34,687 nucleotides of DNA from Phycisphaerae bacterium. GTDB lineage: Bacteria; Chloroflexota; Anaerolineae; 4572-78; J111. A program made the translations under genes and the position numbers. Position 1 is the first letter of the stretch. Every line of letters begins with the position of its first letter. This document shows positions 1-8,088 of this stretch, piece by piece. The notes beneath the pieces were generated by a model. The model made no database searches, was not told where the DNA came from, and saw nothing but the letters and a program-made list of their open reading frames with translations. The stretch is from the NCBI GenBank assembly GCA_028285035.1, contig JANQQF010000012.1, positions 1 through 34,687 on the forward strand. The letters are read 5' to 3'.

Positions 1-441
1 TCTGAGTATCTTGAGGGTGTTGGTGATGCTTCTAATGGGGTTATGATCCACGCCGCCTGGCACCCGCTGGCACCGTGGGAAGGAACCATCGCTGGTGAGC
101 CCTTTACCAATCAAGACTTTGTTGCAGCCTACAGCGGCAAATATGGTATTGACCCGGACGAAGACGTGGCTATTCCTTTCGCGTTGTGCCAAGGGATGAT
201 CCAGGCTGTTGAAGGCGCTGGCACCACAGACAATGCTGCACTTCGTGATTGGCTGGCGGCGCGAACCGAGACCGATCTGGTTCAAACCATTCTGGGTCCC
301 TTTAGCTGGGATGAGCGCGGCTTGCCGGTGAATAAGCCTTTCTTGATGACCCAATGGCAGGATGGCGAACTCAACTTTGTTTATCCACTTGATGAGTTTG
401 ATGGTGTATCTGAACTGGTCCACCCAAAACCCGCTTGGTAA
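1..441 (+). CDS. ABC transporter substrate-binding protein, C-terminal part (5' end outside window)
   Basis: The frame is open from base 1 and stops at 439-441, so only the last 146 residues are present. The fragment has the look of the C-terminal lobe of a branched-chain amino acid/amide type periplasmic binding protein (Peripla_BP_6, LivJ-like): a helix with GMIQAVEGAG, the ALRDWL helix, a segment reading LGPFSWDERGLP, and a closing strand with MTQWQDGEL. Such proteins deliver ligands to a membrane permease outside the cytoplasm. The ligand cannot be told from this part, and no permease or ATPase gene follows. The next gene is 285 bases downstream, beyond a repeat-rich spacer, so this is probably the last gene of an upstream transport operon. 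Confidence 0.8.
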   Translation, partial: SEYLEGVGDASNGVMIHAAWHPLAPWEGTIAGEPFTNQDFVAAYSGKYGIDPDEDVAIPFALCQGMIQAVEGAGTTDNAALRDWLAARTETDLVQTILGPFSWDERGLPVNKPFLMTQWQDGELNFVYPLDEFDGVSELVHPKPAW

Positions 442-464
442 ATTTGAGTCTTGAGTGTTGGGAG

Positions 465-675
465 TTACTGACCCAGATCTATAGCAACCCTAAATAAGCC
501 GTGCGAACCAGGCCTTGTAGGTTTTCAAAATTTACAAGGTCTGCGCACGACCTGCAAGGTATTTCTCCTTGTGGGTCTTACAAATGATTTACTGACCCAG
601 ACATAACTTTCTAAACTTTTCAAAATGGTCCATGGAACAAGGATTTTTGTTTAGTTTTCCAGGCCCGGGTCAGTA
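465..675. repeat. Intergenic palindromes and a repeated TTACTGACCCAG motif
   Basis: The spacer between the binding-protein gene and mmsA has no credible gene. It holds an imperfect inverted repeat at 501-548 whose inner arms are CCTTGTA (513-519) and TACAAGG (533-539) and whose outer ends are GTGCG and CGCAC. It also holds TTACTGACCCAGA twice in direct orientation (465-477 and 589-601) and GGGTCAGTA inverted at 667-675, so the motif brackets the palindrome. This looks like a non-coding repeat element. A role as transcription end or attenuator is possible but not shown. Confidence 0.6.
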
Positions 676-726
676 GGATCGCTATATTTATTCAATATTA
701 CTTTGTACGAATGAAGGAAAATCTCT

Positions 727-2202
727 ATGACGGTAAAACAATTACTTAATTATGTTGATGGGCAATGGCAACAGCCTACAGCGAATGACTATCTTGATGT
801 CATCAATCCAGCTACCGCTCAGGCGATTAGCCAAGTTCCGCTCACTAAAGGGCAAGATGTTGATGTTGCGGTGGAGATTGGGCAAAAAGCCTTTGTCGAG
901 TGGCGACGAACCCCAGCTCTTGAGCGTATCCAATATCTTTTTAAGCTAAAAGCGTTGCTTGATGAGCAGAAAGATGAATTGGCCCGGATTATCACCAATG
1001 AATGCGGCAAAACCTATAAAGAAAGTCTGGGGGAGATACAGCGGGGGATCGAAAACGTTGAGGTTTCTTGTGGCATCCCGACGTTAATGCAGGGGTACAA
1101 CAATGAAGACATTGCCCGAGGTATCGATGAGCATATGATCCGCCAACCGCTGGGCGTGGTTGCGGCAATTACCCCATTCAACTTTCCGGCCATGATTCCA
1201 CTCTGGTTTTTACCTTATGCCGTTGCCACTGGCAACTGCTTTATCCTAAAGCCCAGCGAAAAAGTGCCAATGGCCAGCCAAAAACTGTTTGAGTTAATCG
1301 AGCAGGCTGGTTTCCCAGCCGGTGTGGTGCAATTGGTCAATGGGGGCAAAGAAACAGTTGATGCTTTGTTAGACCACCCGGCTGTGCGAGCCATCAGCTT
1401 TGTCGGCTCAACCCCAGTTGCCAAATACATTTATAGCCGAGCCGCAGCCAACGGCAAACGTGCTCAATGTCAAGGCGGGGCCAAAAATCCGGTCGTGATT
1501 ATGCCCGACGCTGATATGGAGATGACTACCCGCATCATGGCCGACTCCGCTTTTGGTTGTGCAGGTCAACGTTGTCTGGCTGCTTCTGTCGCAGTTGCCG
1601 TTGGTGAGGCCCAGAACAGCTTTATCGAAATGATGGCTGAAACTGCAACCAGTCGCAAGGTTGGTTACGGTCTTGATGACGGGGTTCAGATGGGCCCGGT
1701 TATCGGCAAAGATAGCCAAGAACGGATCGAGTCGCTCATTGCTAAAGGTGCAGGTAATGGAGCTGAATTGCTGGTTGATGGGCGCCAAAAAGCTGTGAGT
1801 GGCTATGAAGACGGTTACTTTATCCATCCTACCATACTTGATCGAGTGTCACCTCAGAGCGAAATTGCCCACACTGAGATTTTTGGCCCAGTCTTAAGTG
1901 TGATGAGAGCCTCAACTGTAGAAGAGGCCATTCAGATGGTCAATGATCGAGCTTATGGCAATATGGCCTGTATTTTTACCAGTAGCGGGGCTACCGCTCG
2001 CCAATTCCGATATGAGGCCGATGCGGGCAATGTTGGCATCAATATCGGCGTGGCCGCACCCATGGCCTTTTTCCCCTTCAGTGGATGGAATGAGAGCTTC
2101 TTTGGTGATTTACACGGTCAAGGGGCGCACGGGGTTGAGTTCTACACCCAGACAAAAGTTGTTGTTGAACGTTGGCCTAAAGAGTGGAGCCGTCAGTTTT
2201 AA
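727..2202 (+). CDS. mmsA: CoA-acylating methylmalonate/malonate-semialdehyde dehydrogenase
   Basis: This 491-residue protein of the aldehyde dehydrogenase superfamily matches the MmsA/IolA branch in length and motifs. Those enzymes oxidise methylmalonate semialdehyde or malonate semialdehyde with NAD+ and CoA to propionyl-CoA or acetyl-CoA in valine or inositol breakdown. The segment [20 protein letters not shown] is typical of the family, as is [10 protein letters not shown], whose second cysteine (Cys283) is the expected nucleophile. The C-terminal region has [19 protein letters not shown] followed by FYTQTKVV, as in MmsA. The start at 727 follows AAGGAAA at a workable distance. The aldolase and IolO-like genes downstream favour malonate semialdehyde as the substrate, but they are separated from it by 310 bases containing a hairpin repeat. 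Confidence 0.9.
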   Translation: MTVKQLLNYVDGQWQQPTANDYLDVINPATAQAISQVPLTKGQDVDVAVEIGQKAFVEWRRTPALERIQYLFKLKALLDEQKDELARIITNECGKTYKESLGEIQRGIENVEVSCGIPTLMQGYNNEDIARGIDEHMIRQPLGVVAAITPFNFPAMIPLWFLPYAVATGNCFILKPSEKVPMASQKLFELIEQAGFPAGVVQLVNGGKETVDALLDHPAVRAISFVGSTPVAKYIYSRAAANGKRAQCQGGAKNPVVIMPDADMEMTTRIMADSAFGCAGQRCLAASVAVAVGEAQNSFIEMMAETATSRKVGYGLDDGVQMGPVIGKDSQERIESLIAKGAGNGAELLVDGRQKAVSGYEDGYFIHPTILDRVSPQSEIAHTEIFGPVLSVMRASTVEEAIQMVNDRAYGNMACIFTSSGATARQFRYEADAGNVGINIGVAAPMAFFPFSGWNESFFGDLHGQGAHGVEFYTQTKVVVERWPKEWSRQF

Positions 2203-2347
2203 TTTGTTGATTTTATAACGAAGCGATTGATTGAGATTTATAAATTAATTCGGTAGTGCCCCCCTACCCCCCCAGAGAGGCAGGGCTGTTAAGTTCTAAG
2301 TGAGACCGCAGTTTAAAGATAAAATTGAGCTTGAATTATGGCGGGTA

Positions 2348-2439
2348 TTAGCCCTCTCGGTCCCCCAGAGGGGGAAGCAAATCTCTGGATTCCCCCCTTC
2401 CTTTGGAAGGGCACCTTTGAGGGGGCTGAGGGGGGCTAA
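2348..2439. repeat. C/G-rich imperfect hairpin between mmsA and the aldolase gene
   Basis: Bases 2203-2512 hold no supported gene. Within them 2348-2439 can fold: the left side TTAGCCCTCTCGGTCCCCC pairs imperfectly with the right side ending GGGGGCTGAGGGGGGCTAA. Other C-rich runs (around 2256-2273) resemble broken copies of the same element. The following ATTCAGTTTTTTT could serve as a termination tract. Its position between two genes of related function suggests a repeat insertion or processing/termination element. Confidence 0.5.
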
Positions 2440-2512
2440 TGTTTGATATTCAGTTTTTTTGCTGATCTACCGAACACCGAATATTTTATTTTTAGGAGAG
2501 GGATGAATTGTT

Positions 2513-3526
2513 ATGAAACCTCTTTCATTAGGAAAGATACGCTGCTTTCAACAGCTTAGTAATGAGGCTGGCATCTTTACCGTGACAGCCTTTGATCATC
2601 GAGATGTGCTGGTTGATACGCTGAGTCAGACCTTAGCGGTTGAAGAAGCAGCCTGGGAAACTGTAGCGGCAGTAAAAATAGAAATTGCTAAGGCGTTAGC
2701 TCCTCATGCTAGTGCGGTTCTGCTTGATCCTGAGTATAGTGCTGGACCAGTTATTGCTAGTGGTGTTTTGCCACGGCATGTGGCCTTTGCCGTGGGACGG
2801 GAGAAGTCTGGCTACAGCGGTGAGAGTGCTGGTCGGGTCACAACGCTTTTGGCGGACTGGAGTGTGGCGGCTATCAAGCAGATGGGGGGTGCTGCGGTCA
2901 AGTTACTCCTCTTTTATCACCCCGATGCACCCACTGCCGCAGATCAGGAGGCGATTGTCTGCCAAATCGCTGAAGAGTGTCGGACCTATGACATTCCACT
3001 GATGCTGGAGCCGATTTGCTATCCTCTTGAGCCAAATCTGGAAAAGAATAGCGCGGAGTTTGCGGCAAAAAGGCCGGATATCGTTTTACGGTCGGCCCAA
3101 CGCTTAATTCCATTGGGCGTCGATCTGCTCAAAGCTGAATTTCCGACGGATGCTAACTTCGAGACGGATACCAGACTTATGGCGGGTTACTGTCGCCAAC
3201 TGTCCGCGATTAGCGCGGGCATTCCCTGGGTGATCTTGAGTGCTGGAGTCGATTTTACCACATTCCTACAACAGGTTGAGATTGCCTGCCAAAATGGGGC
3301 CAGTGGCTTTGTTGCTGGCCGAGCGATTTGGAGAGAAGCGCTGGAAACGGCCGATGAGGTTGTTCGTGACCAGTTTCTAACGCGCACGGCTGTGGAGCGG
3401 ACGCAACAGTTAACTGAGGCGGCCAACACGTACGCTACGCCCTGGTCAAAACGAGTTGAGACCCGTCTACCTCGTTATCAAGCTGGTTGGTATATTCAAT
3501 ATAATACGGAGGTCAACAGCGTATGA
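2513..3526 (+). CDS. LacD/DUF2090-like class I aldolase
   Basis: This is a 337-residue TIM-barrel protein. The N-terminal VTAFDHRD segment resembles the DHR/DQR motif of the tagatose-bisphosphate aldolase (LacD) and DUF2090 groups. LLKAEFP places Lys207 where the Schiff-base lysine of LacD is expected (about residue 205). WVILSAGVDFTTF and GFVAGRAIW match the late barrel strands. Family members cleave tagatose-1,6-bisphosphate, 6-deoxy-6-sulfofructose-1-phosphate, or (DUF2090, often fused to IolC) the phosphorylated inositol-pathway acid. The start codon overlaps no other gene, and AGGAGAGGG lies shortly upstream. The gene overlaps the next by 4 bases (ATGA), so the two are translationally linked. 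With mmsA and an IolO-like neighbour, an inositol-type substrate giving malonate semialdehyde is plausible but unproven. Confidence 0.72.
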   Translation: MKPLSLGKIRCFQQLSNEAGIFTVTAFDHRDVLVDTLSQTLAVEEAAWETVAAVKIEIAKALAPHASAVLLDPEYSAGPVIASGVLPRHVAFAVGREKSGYSGESAGRVTTLLADWSVAAIKQMGGAAVKLLLFYHPDAPTAADQEAIVCQIAEECRTYDIPLMLEPICYPLEPNLEKNSAEFAAKRPDIVLRSAQRLIPLGVDLLKAEFPTDANFETDTRLMAGYCRQLSAISAGIPWVILSAGVDFTTFLQQVEIACQNGASGFVAGRAIWREALETADEVVRDQFLTRTAVERTQQLTEAANTYATPWSKRVETRLPRYQAGWYIQYNTEVNSV

Positions 3527-4329
3527 AATTGTCAATTGTCCTATCAACCCACGCCGCCCAGTTTGAGGCGGTGGCCTTCAAAGGTGATTTTGAAAACAAT
3601 GTAGCCAAGATTGCTGGTTATGGCTATGACGGCGTCGAGTTAGCGATCCGCGATCCCAAACTGGTGGATGTGGATGCGCTTAAAGCGGTGATTGCCCAGC
3701 ATAACTTGGTGGTTCCGGCGATTGGTACCGGCCAAGCTTGGGGGGAGGAGGGCTTATCATTCACCAGCGACAAGCCTGATATTCGCCGAGCGGCTATTGA
3801 GCGCATCAAGAGTCATATTCCGCTAGCCGCTCAACTGGACGCAGTGGTGATTCTGGGGCTCATTCGAGGTATAAGCCCTGCTGGGCAGTCGCACCAACAA
3901 TCGATGGCCTATTTGGTTGAGGCCTTACAAGAATGTGCTGCGGCTGCAGCCCCTTACGGGGTTCGTTACGCTTTAGAGACGCTGAATCGATACGAAACTG
4001 ACCTGATCCACACCGTGGCTGATGGTTTAGATCTGATCGAACGGGTCGGTGCGGATAATTTTGGCTTGCTGCTAGATACGTTTCATATGAATATCGAAGA
4101 ACCCCAAATGGAAGAGAGTATTCGCCGCTGTGGCGACCGTATCTTTCACTTTCACGTGGCCGACTCAAATCGTTGGTATCCGGGAGCAGGTCATCTTGAT
4201 TTTGCTCGGTTGTTGGAGACACTGTTTGATACGGGCTACAATGGATTTGTGTCTGGTGAGTTTATGCCATTGCCTGATGCCGATACTGGCGCCCGGCGGT
4301 CGTTTGAATTTTTAACCTCGCTTAATTGA
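3523..4329 (+). CDS. iolO: IolO-like sugar-acid epimerase (xylose isomerase-like TIM barrel)
   Basis: This 268-residue protein belongs to the AP-endonuclease-2/xylose-isomerase-like TIM-barrel family. From memory it strongly resembles Thermotoga 5-keto-L-gluconate epimerase IolO along its length: a start with LSIVLSTHAAQFEAVAFKGD, then VELAIRDP, AIGTGQAWGEEGLS, ETLNRYETDLI, LLLDTFHMNIEE and HFHVADSNRWYPGAGHLDF. The Glu of ETLNRYETD, the Asp/His of LDTFHMN and HFHVADS, and the late SGEF Glu are the expected metal ligands. IolO interconverts 5-keto-L-gluconate and D-tagaturonate in the Thermotoga inositol route. The other enzymes of that route (IolG, IolN, IolM) are not in the window, so the true substrate could be another keto-sugar acid. 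Its 3' end overlaps the convergent MFS gene by 18 bases. Confidence 0.75.
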   Translation: MKLSIVLSTHAAQFEAVAFKGDFENNVAKIAGYGYDGVELAIRDPKLVDVDALKAVIAQHNLVVPAIGTGQAWGEEGLSFTSDKPDIRRAAIERIKSHIPLAAQLDAVVILGLIRGISPAGQSHQQSMAYLVEALQECAAAAAPYGVRYALETLNRYETDLIHTVADGLDLIERVGADNFGLLLDTFHMNIEEPQMEESIRRCGDRIFHFHVADSNRWYPGAGHLDFARLLETLFDTGYNGFVSGEFMPLPDADTGARRSFEFLTSLN

Positions 4330-5958
4330 CACGCTTCTTTTGGAAACTGATGCTTGGGTTTTGTCTGGATGAACGGCTATGAAATGGGAAACGATTGGGA
4401 AGTTTGCTGAGGTTTGAAACATCTTAATCGTTTCCTGTATTTTTCGATCCATTTCAGTGACCCGTTCATGCTGGCGTAGATGCTGAAGCCAGGAGCCAAC
4501 CGTGTACGTCTCAATCAAGCGGGTATCGTCTTCAATATCTTTAACCAAATTCCAACGATACGCCCCCTCACGTAAACGCATTGAGCGGAGGTATGGGGTG
4601 TTTGCTAAAAATTGTGGTTGTTTGTCAACCGCAATTTTGTATTCAATGGTGATGATCACTGGCCCTTGATCTTGTTTTATTTCCCAGGCAACACTCGGCA
4701 ACATCCAATGCCCAGAGGGGGTTAAGTCTAATTCGCTACTATCTATCAGTGGGAAACGTATTGCCAGTACGATACCAATGGCGAGACATATTGCTGCCGC
4801 AAGAAAGGTGGCAGGTATGCCAACTATATTGGCCGCGATACCCCAAGCCAATGCTCCAAGTGACATACTCCCAAAAAAGATCAGCAGATAGATAGACAAC
4901 GCCCGTGCTCTCACCCAATTAGGTACAACGGTTTGGGCGGAATAGTTGAGGCTAGATAACACAGTCAACCAGGCCAACCCCACAGGCGGCATGAGTAGAG
5001 CGACCCATCCTGACAAATTCAGCATCGATAGCGCTACCATAATACTCGCAAAAATTAAGCTGGCGATAAGAATAAGTCTGTTTGGTTTTAACCGCTGTCG
5101 AATTCTGCCAATTATCAAGGCGGTCCCCACAGCCCCGAGGCCGATCAGCCCCAAGAGTCCGCCATAGCCAGAGGCAGATAATCCTAACTGTTGTTTAGCA
5201 AACAGTGGCAATAAGCTCCACAAAGCGCTGGCCGGAAAGATAAAGGCAACAGCTCGCGCCAGAACGGCTTTGACTTCTTTCGAGTACACCACATACTGCA
5301 CCCCCAACCGCATCGCGTCAAAGAAATCCTCAGGCGGAAGTGCCTCCATCAATACCTCGCGTCGCCAACGCCATAATACAACCAAAACTACGGTAAAGGT
5401 GATAGTATTGAGGGCAAAGGCTGCCCACGGCCCAGCGGCTGCCACAATTAAACCGCCGATGGCTGGACCAAGGGCCCGTGCGATGTTGATTGACATGCTG
5501 TTGAGAGTTACGGCTGAAGATAAGCGCGGCTTAGAAATTACCTCTGGCACAATGGCCTGCCAGGCTGGCATAGTCAGCGTGGTTCCAATACCCAAGGCAA
5601 AGGTCAAAATGAGCAGCAGGGGAGCAGTTGTATGCTCGGTCAGACTGATCACGGCCAAGATAAAGGTCATGAGGGCTGACCACCCTTGAGCAAGTAACAG
5701 TAACCTGCGTCGATCAATCAGATCGGCTAAGGCACCAGCTGGTAGTGCGAACACAAAGAAAGGGGCCGTGGTTGCGACTTGGACTAAAGCCACCATCAAG
5801 GGGGATGGTGCTAGAGACGTCATGAGCCAGGCCGCACCGACTTCATGAATCCAGGTTCCGATATTTGAGATGACTGTCGCAATCCAGAGCCAGCGAAAGG
5901 TTGTCTCTTGCAAAGCTGACCAAGTGTGATGGTTTGTCTTATCTATTTTGGTCGACAT
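4312..5958 (-). CDS. MFS exporter of the MFS_3 / EntS-like type with C-terminal ABM-like domain
   Basis: This is a major facilitator family transporter of about 548 residues with roughly 12 hydrophobic segments in the first 400. Its N-terminus FRWLWIATVISNIGTWIHEVGAAWLMTSL and the loop LADLIDRRRLLLLAQ are typical of the MFS_3 (transmembrane secretion effector, EntS-like) family, which exports small molecules from the inner membrane. After the last helix there is a soluble tail of about 150 residues (ITIEYKI, LREGAYRWNLVKD, RLIETYTVGSWLQHLRQHERVT) resembling a dimeric alpha-beta barrel, as is usual in this family. I place the start at 5958 (MSTKIDKT) because homologues begin there; an in-frame ATG at 5988 is the alternative, and neither has a clear ribosome site. 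It is divergent from the XRE-cupin regulator gene, which probably controls it. The cargo is unknown. Confidence 0.85.
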   Translation of the reverse strand: MSTKIDKTNHHTWSALQETTFRWLWIATVISNIGTWIHEVGAAWLMTSLAPSPLMVALVQVATTAPFFVFALPAGALADLIDRRRLLLLAQGWSALMTFILAVISLTEHTTAPLLLILTFALGIGTTLTMPAWQAIVPEVISKPRLSSAVTLNSMSINIARALGPAIGGLIVAAAGPWAAFALNTITFTVVLVVLWRWRREVLMEALPPEDFFDAMRLGVQYVVYSKEVKAVLARAVAFIFPASALWSLLPLFAKQQLGLSASGYGGLLGLIGLGAVGTALIIGRIRQRLKPNRLILIASLIFASIMVALSMLNLSGWVALLMPPVGLAWLTVLSSLNYSAQTVVPNWVRARALSIYLLIFFGSMSLGALAWGIAANIVGIPATFLAAAICLAIGIVLAIRFPLIDSSELDLTPSGHWMLPSVAWEIKQDQGPVIITIEYKIAVDKQPQFLANTPYLRSMRLREGAYRWNLVKDIEDDTRLIETYTVGSWLQHLRQHERVTEMDRKIQETIKMFQTSANFPIVSHFIAVHPDKTQASVSKRSVSIKRG

Positions 5959-6017
5959 TTTTACACATAATAACTGTAGTTTGTTCATTATATTGAATAA
6001 TTCATCTGGAAATTACT

Positions 6018-6089
6018 ATAAATTTGATTATTTGTCAAATTTATGTGGAGTCATTAAAGTTTGATGATGGGCCGAAAAAATAAATTTGA
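6018..6089. promoter_or_regulatory. Candidate operator: three exact copies of ATAAATTTGA between the exporter and XRE-cupin genes
   Basis: ATAAATTTGA at 6018-6027 and its exact reverse complement at 6035-6044 form a 10-base perfect inverted repeat with a 7-base spacer. A third exact copy is at 6080-6089, and a near copy (TCAATTTAT) lies at about 6134-6142 just before the regulator's start. A TATAAT box at 6117-6122 could be the -10 element of the regulator promoter, which would put the third copy near or upstream of its -35 region. The DNA is very A+T-rich, so chance matches are easier than usual, but three exact 10-mers in 72 bases is still notable. Binding by the adjacent XRE-cupin protein is inference. 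Confidence 0.5.
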
Positions 6090-6160
6090 ATAATGGTAAA
6101 ATCAATTGAATTATGATATAATTTGTCTCAATATCAATTTATAATAAAGGTGTATTAACT

Positions 6161-6853
6161 GTGAGTAATGGTTCAGTTGAAAATCACATAGATGTTGGGC
6201 AAAGGCTTAGAACAGAACGAAAAAATCAAAAATTAAGTTTGCAAGCGCTTGCCGATAAAGCTAATCTTAGCGTGAGTTTGTTGAGTAAAATTGAGACTGG
6301 CAAGACAAACCCATCTTTTCGCTCCTTGAGCAGTATTGCTAACGCCCTATCATTGCCAATTCAAGACTTCTTTTCGTCGACTGAAGACAAAGTCGAAGCT
6401 GCCTCTATTTCTCCTCAAACGCCAGATGTGAACCTTGAGACAATGACTGCTAGTAAGTTGTGGAATGTACAAAGAGGGTCTCGCAATGGTCAACCCCATT
6501 TTCCATTTGATCAGGATGAGGCAAACGCTGGGCCGATTATTCGAGCAACCAAACGACCCAAGGTTACCCTACAGGGTGGTGTCAGCCTGGAACGTCTCAC
6601 CCCTCAGCCTGGTGAAAAGGCCGAGTTTTTGTTTATAAATTATGAAGTTGGCGCACGATCAGGCGACAAAATGTCCCATCACGCAGGGCGTAAATTTATT
6701 GTCATTCTTGAGGGTGAGCTTTTTTTGGAGTTAGGCTTTGAAAGTTGTGTCATGTCAGTTGGGGATAGCATTACGTTTGAAGCGAATACACCTCATCGAC
6801 TGAGCAACGCTGGGCAGACTAAAATGCGAGCCATTCTGGTCGTTTTTAGCTAG
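6161..6853 (+). CDS. XRE-family regulator with C-terminal cupin domain
   Basis: The protein has 230 residues. Residues about 12-68 form a classic helix-turn-helix of the XRE/HTH_3 type (LRTERKNQKLSLQALADKAN, then SVSLLSKIETGKTNPSFRSL). After a linker, residues about 140-229 form a cupin: HHAGRKFIVILEGELFLELG, then GDSITFEANTPHRLSNAG. Such proteins (PuuR-like) usually sense a small molecule in the cupin and repress or activate neighbouring transport or catabolic genes. The start is GTG at 6161, with AAAGG 10 bases upstream. It is divergent from the MFS exporter gene across an A+T-rich spacer carrying repeated operator-like sites, so control of that exporter and of itself is the simplest reading. 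Confidence 0.88.
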   Translation: MSNGSVENHIDVGQRLRTERKNQKLSLQALADKANLSVSLLSKIETGKTNPSFRSLSSIANALSLPIQDFFSSTEDKVEAASISPQTPDVNLETMTASKLWNVQRGSRNGQPHFPFDQDEANAGPIIRATKRPKVTLQGGVSLERLTPQPGEKAEFLFINYEVGARSGDKMSHHAGRKFIVILEGELFLELGFESCVMSVGDSITFEANTPHRLSNAGQTKMRAILVVFS

Positions 6854-6907
6854 GTATTGCATTTTTTCCTTTTGATGTGTTTATGCTCTAACAACCTCTA
6901 TGATCTT

Positions 6908-7732
6908 TCAATCATCACCCTGTCTCGGCAAAATTTCGCGCAAATAATGTTGTAGCCCTTTGCTTTGATTCCATTGCCGGGTGTAGCCGAGCGAGACTTC
7001 TTCAAATCGAACGCCATCGAAATAATCTGTCGCACGAATGTGTAGATGACCGTGGACAACCACTGAGACGGGGAAGCGGGTGTGCCAATCTTGAGTGCGA
7101 CGGGTCCCACACCATAACGAAAAACGAGGAATACGAGTCAGCCGGACTAGATTTTCTTGCCGGAGAGGGAAATGGTTGATGAGAATTAACGAACCTTGGT
7201 CGGCAATCTCTTTGAGCCGGGCTTCAGTGTAGTTGCATCGAGCGGCACACCAGGCTGAGCGAGAGGGGTATGGATGGGGGTGCAGATAGGCCTCGTCTGC
7301 GCACATGATGTTTGTCTCCATTGCCCACTGCAAGGCATTTTCAGCAGACACATGATCAGGCCGGAAACTATAGTCATACAGCAAAAAGAGTGGGGCCAGG
7401 ATATAGGTTGCTTCGCTCCCCGGCCAGAGAACATACGGGTCTTCCGGAGTTAATACATCATACTCGCGACAGATTTTAACCAACTGTTGGTACTTAGCCG
7501 CACCCCGTAATCCATCATCCTTAATCGTCCACAAATCGTGATTGCCTGGCACCCACAACAACTTGGCAAACCGTTGGCCTAACTCTGAAAGCGCGAAATG
7601 CAAGTCCGCTTCGGTTTCCCCAACATCACCGGCCACAATCAGCCAATCGTCGGGATATTTTGGTAATGCCTTTAAAGCCTGTCGATTGGCTTTTTGAGCG
7701 AGATGTAAGTCGCTGATTGCGTACAATTTCAT
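6908..7732 (-). CDS. Metallophosphoesterase (calcineurin-like)
   Basis: This 274-residue protein has the ordered motifs of the calcineurin-like phosphoesterase superfamily: SDLHLA near the N-terminus, IVAGDVGE, VPGNHDLW, LINHFPL, and VHGHLHI near the C-terminus. These supply the aspartates, asparagine and histidines that bind two metal ions. I chose the ATG at 7732 because MKLYAISDLHLA is the normal family start; an in-frame ATG 12 codons upstream (7768) would add an uncharacteristic leader. Substrates in this family range from phosphomonoesters to cyclic nucleotides, and nothing in the context narrows this down. It is convergent with the XRE-cupin gene and seems to be a single-gene unit. Confidence 0.85.
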   Translation of the reverse strand: MKLYAISDLHLAQKANRQALKALPKYPDDWLIVAGDVGETEADLHFALSELGQRFAKLLWVPGNHDLWTIKDDGLRGAAKYQQLVKICREYDVLTPEDPYVLWPGSEATYILAPLFLLYDYSFRPDHVSAENALQWAMETNIMCADEAYLHPHPYPSRSAWCAARCNYTEARLKEIADQGSLILINHFPLRQENLVRLTRIPRFSLWCGTRRTQDWHTRFPVSVVVHGHLHIRATDYFDGVRFEEVSLGYTRQWNQSKGLQHYLREILPRQGDD

Positions 7733-7810
7733 AGGCGCACTATAATGCAAAAACGTAAAAAATAGCAAGGATAAGGGATGATGCCGTGAGGGGTAAGATG
7801 CCCTTATCTC

Positions 7811-7926
7811 AATTTGATATCTTGCTACGTTAACCCTATTGCTTTCTTATATATCAAGTTTGACTCCAAAAAAATTTTTAATATAATGTGACGACTTTTT
7901 ATATATAACTGATATATCAATTTTGA
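7811..7926. promoter_or_regulatory. Candidate regulatory sites (ATATCAAnTTTGA-like) upstream of the GntR gene
   Basis: The 356-base spacer 7733-8088 has no supported gene and is A+T-rich. ATATCAAGTTTGA (7851-7863) and ATATCAATTTTGA (7914-7926) are near-identical direct copies, and AATTTGATAT (7811-7820) is a related inverted copy. They lie upstream of the GntR/FCD regulator and could be binding sites for it or for another regulator. They do not match the usual TnGTnnnACnA GntR pattern. Further downstream, 8027-8070 carries TAATCTCCAATCTCC and TAATCTCCTT units of the repeat family also seen at 13772-13822. Confidence 0.3.
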
Positions 7927-8088
7927 TTGTATGATATTGGCTTGTTGTACCTTAGTGTAAATTTAAGATATTTTTCTAATTGTTGAGGAAATTAGAGCGT
8001 AGAGATTTAAGCTGATTTTTGATGTAATAATCTCCAATCTCCTTAAACGAAGTGGCTCTCTAATCTCCTTAAAAGGGTTGTTTTGGGT

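Noticed and set aside
1408..1827. Minus-strand ORF inside mmsA
   Set aside because: It is antisense to a strongly conserved aldehyde dehydrogenase core, including the catalytic cysteine region, and has no independent support.
5959..5988. Ten-residue upstream extension of the MFS exporter
   Set aside because: Family members start near MST...FRWLW, and no ribosome site favours the upstream ATG, though it cannot be excluded.
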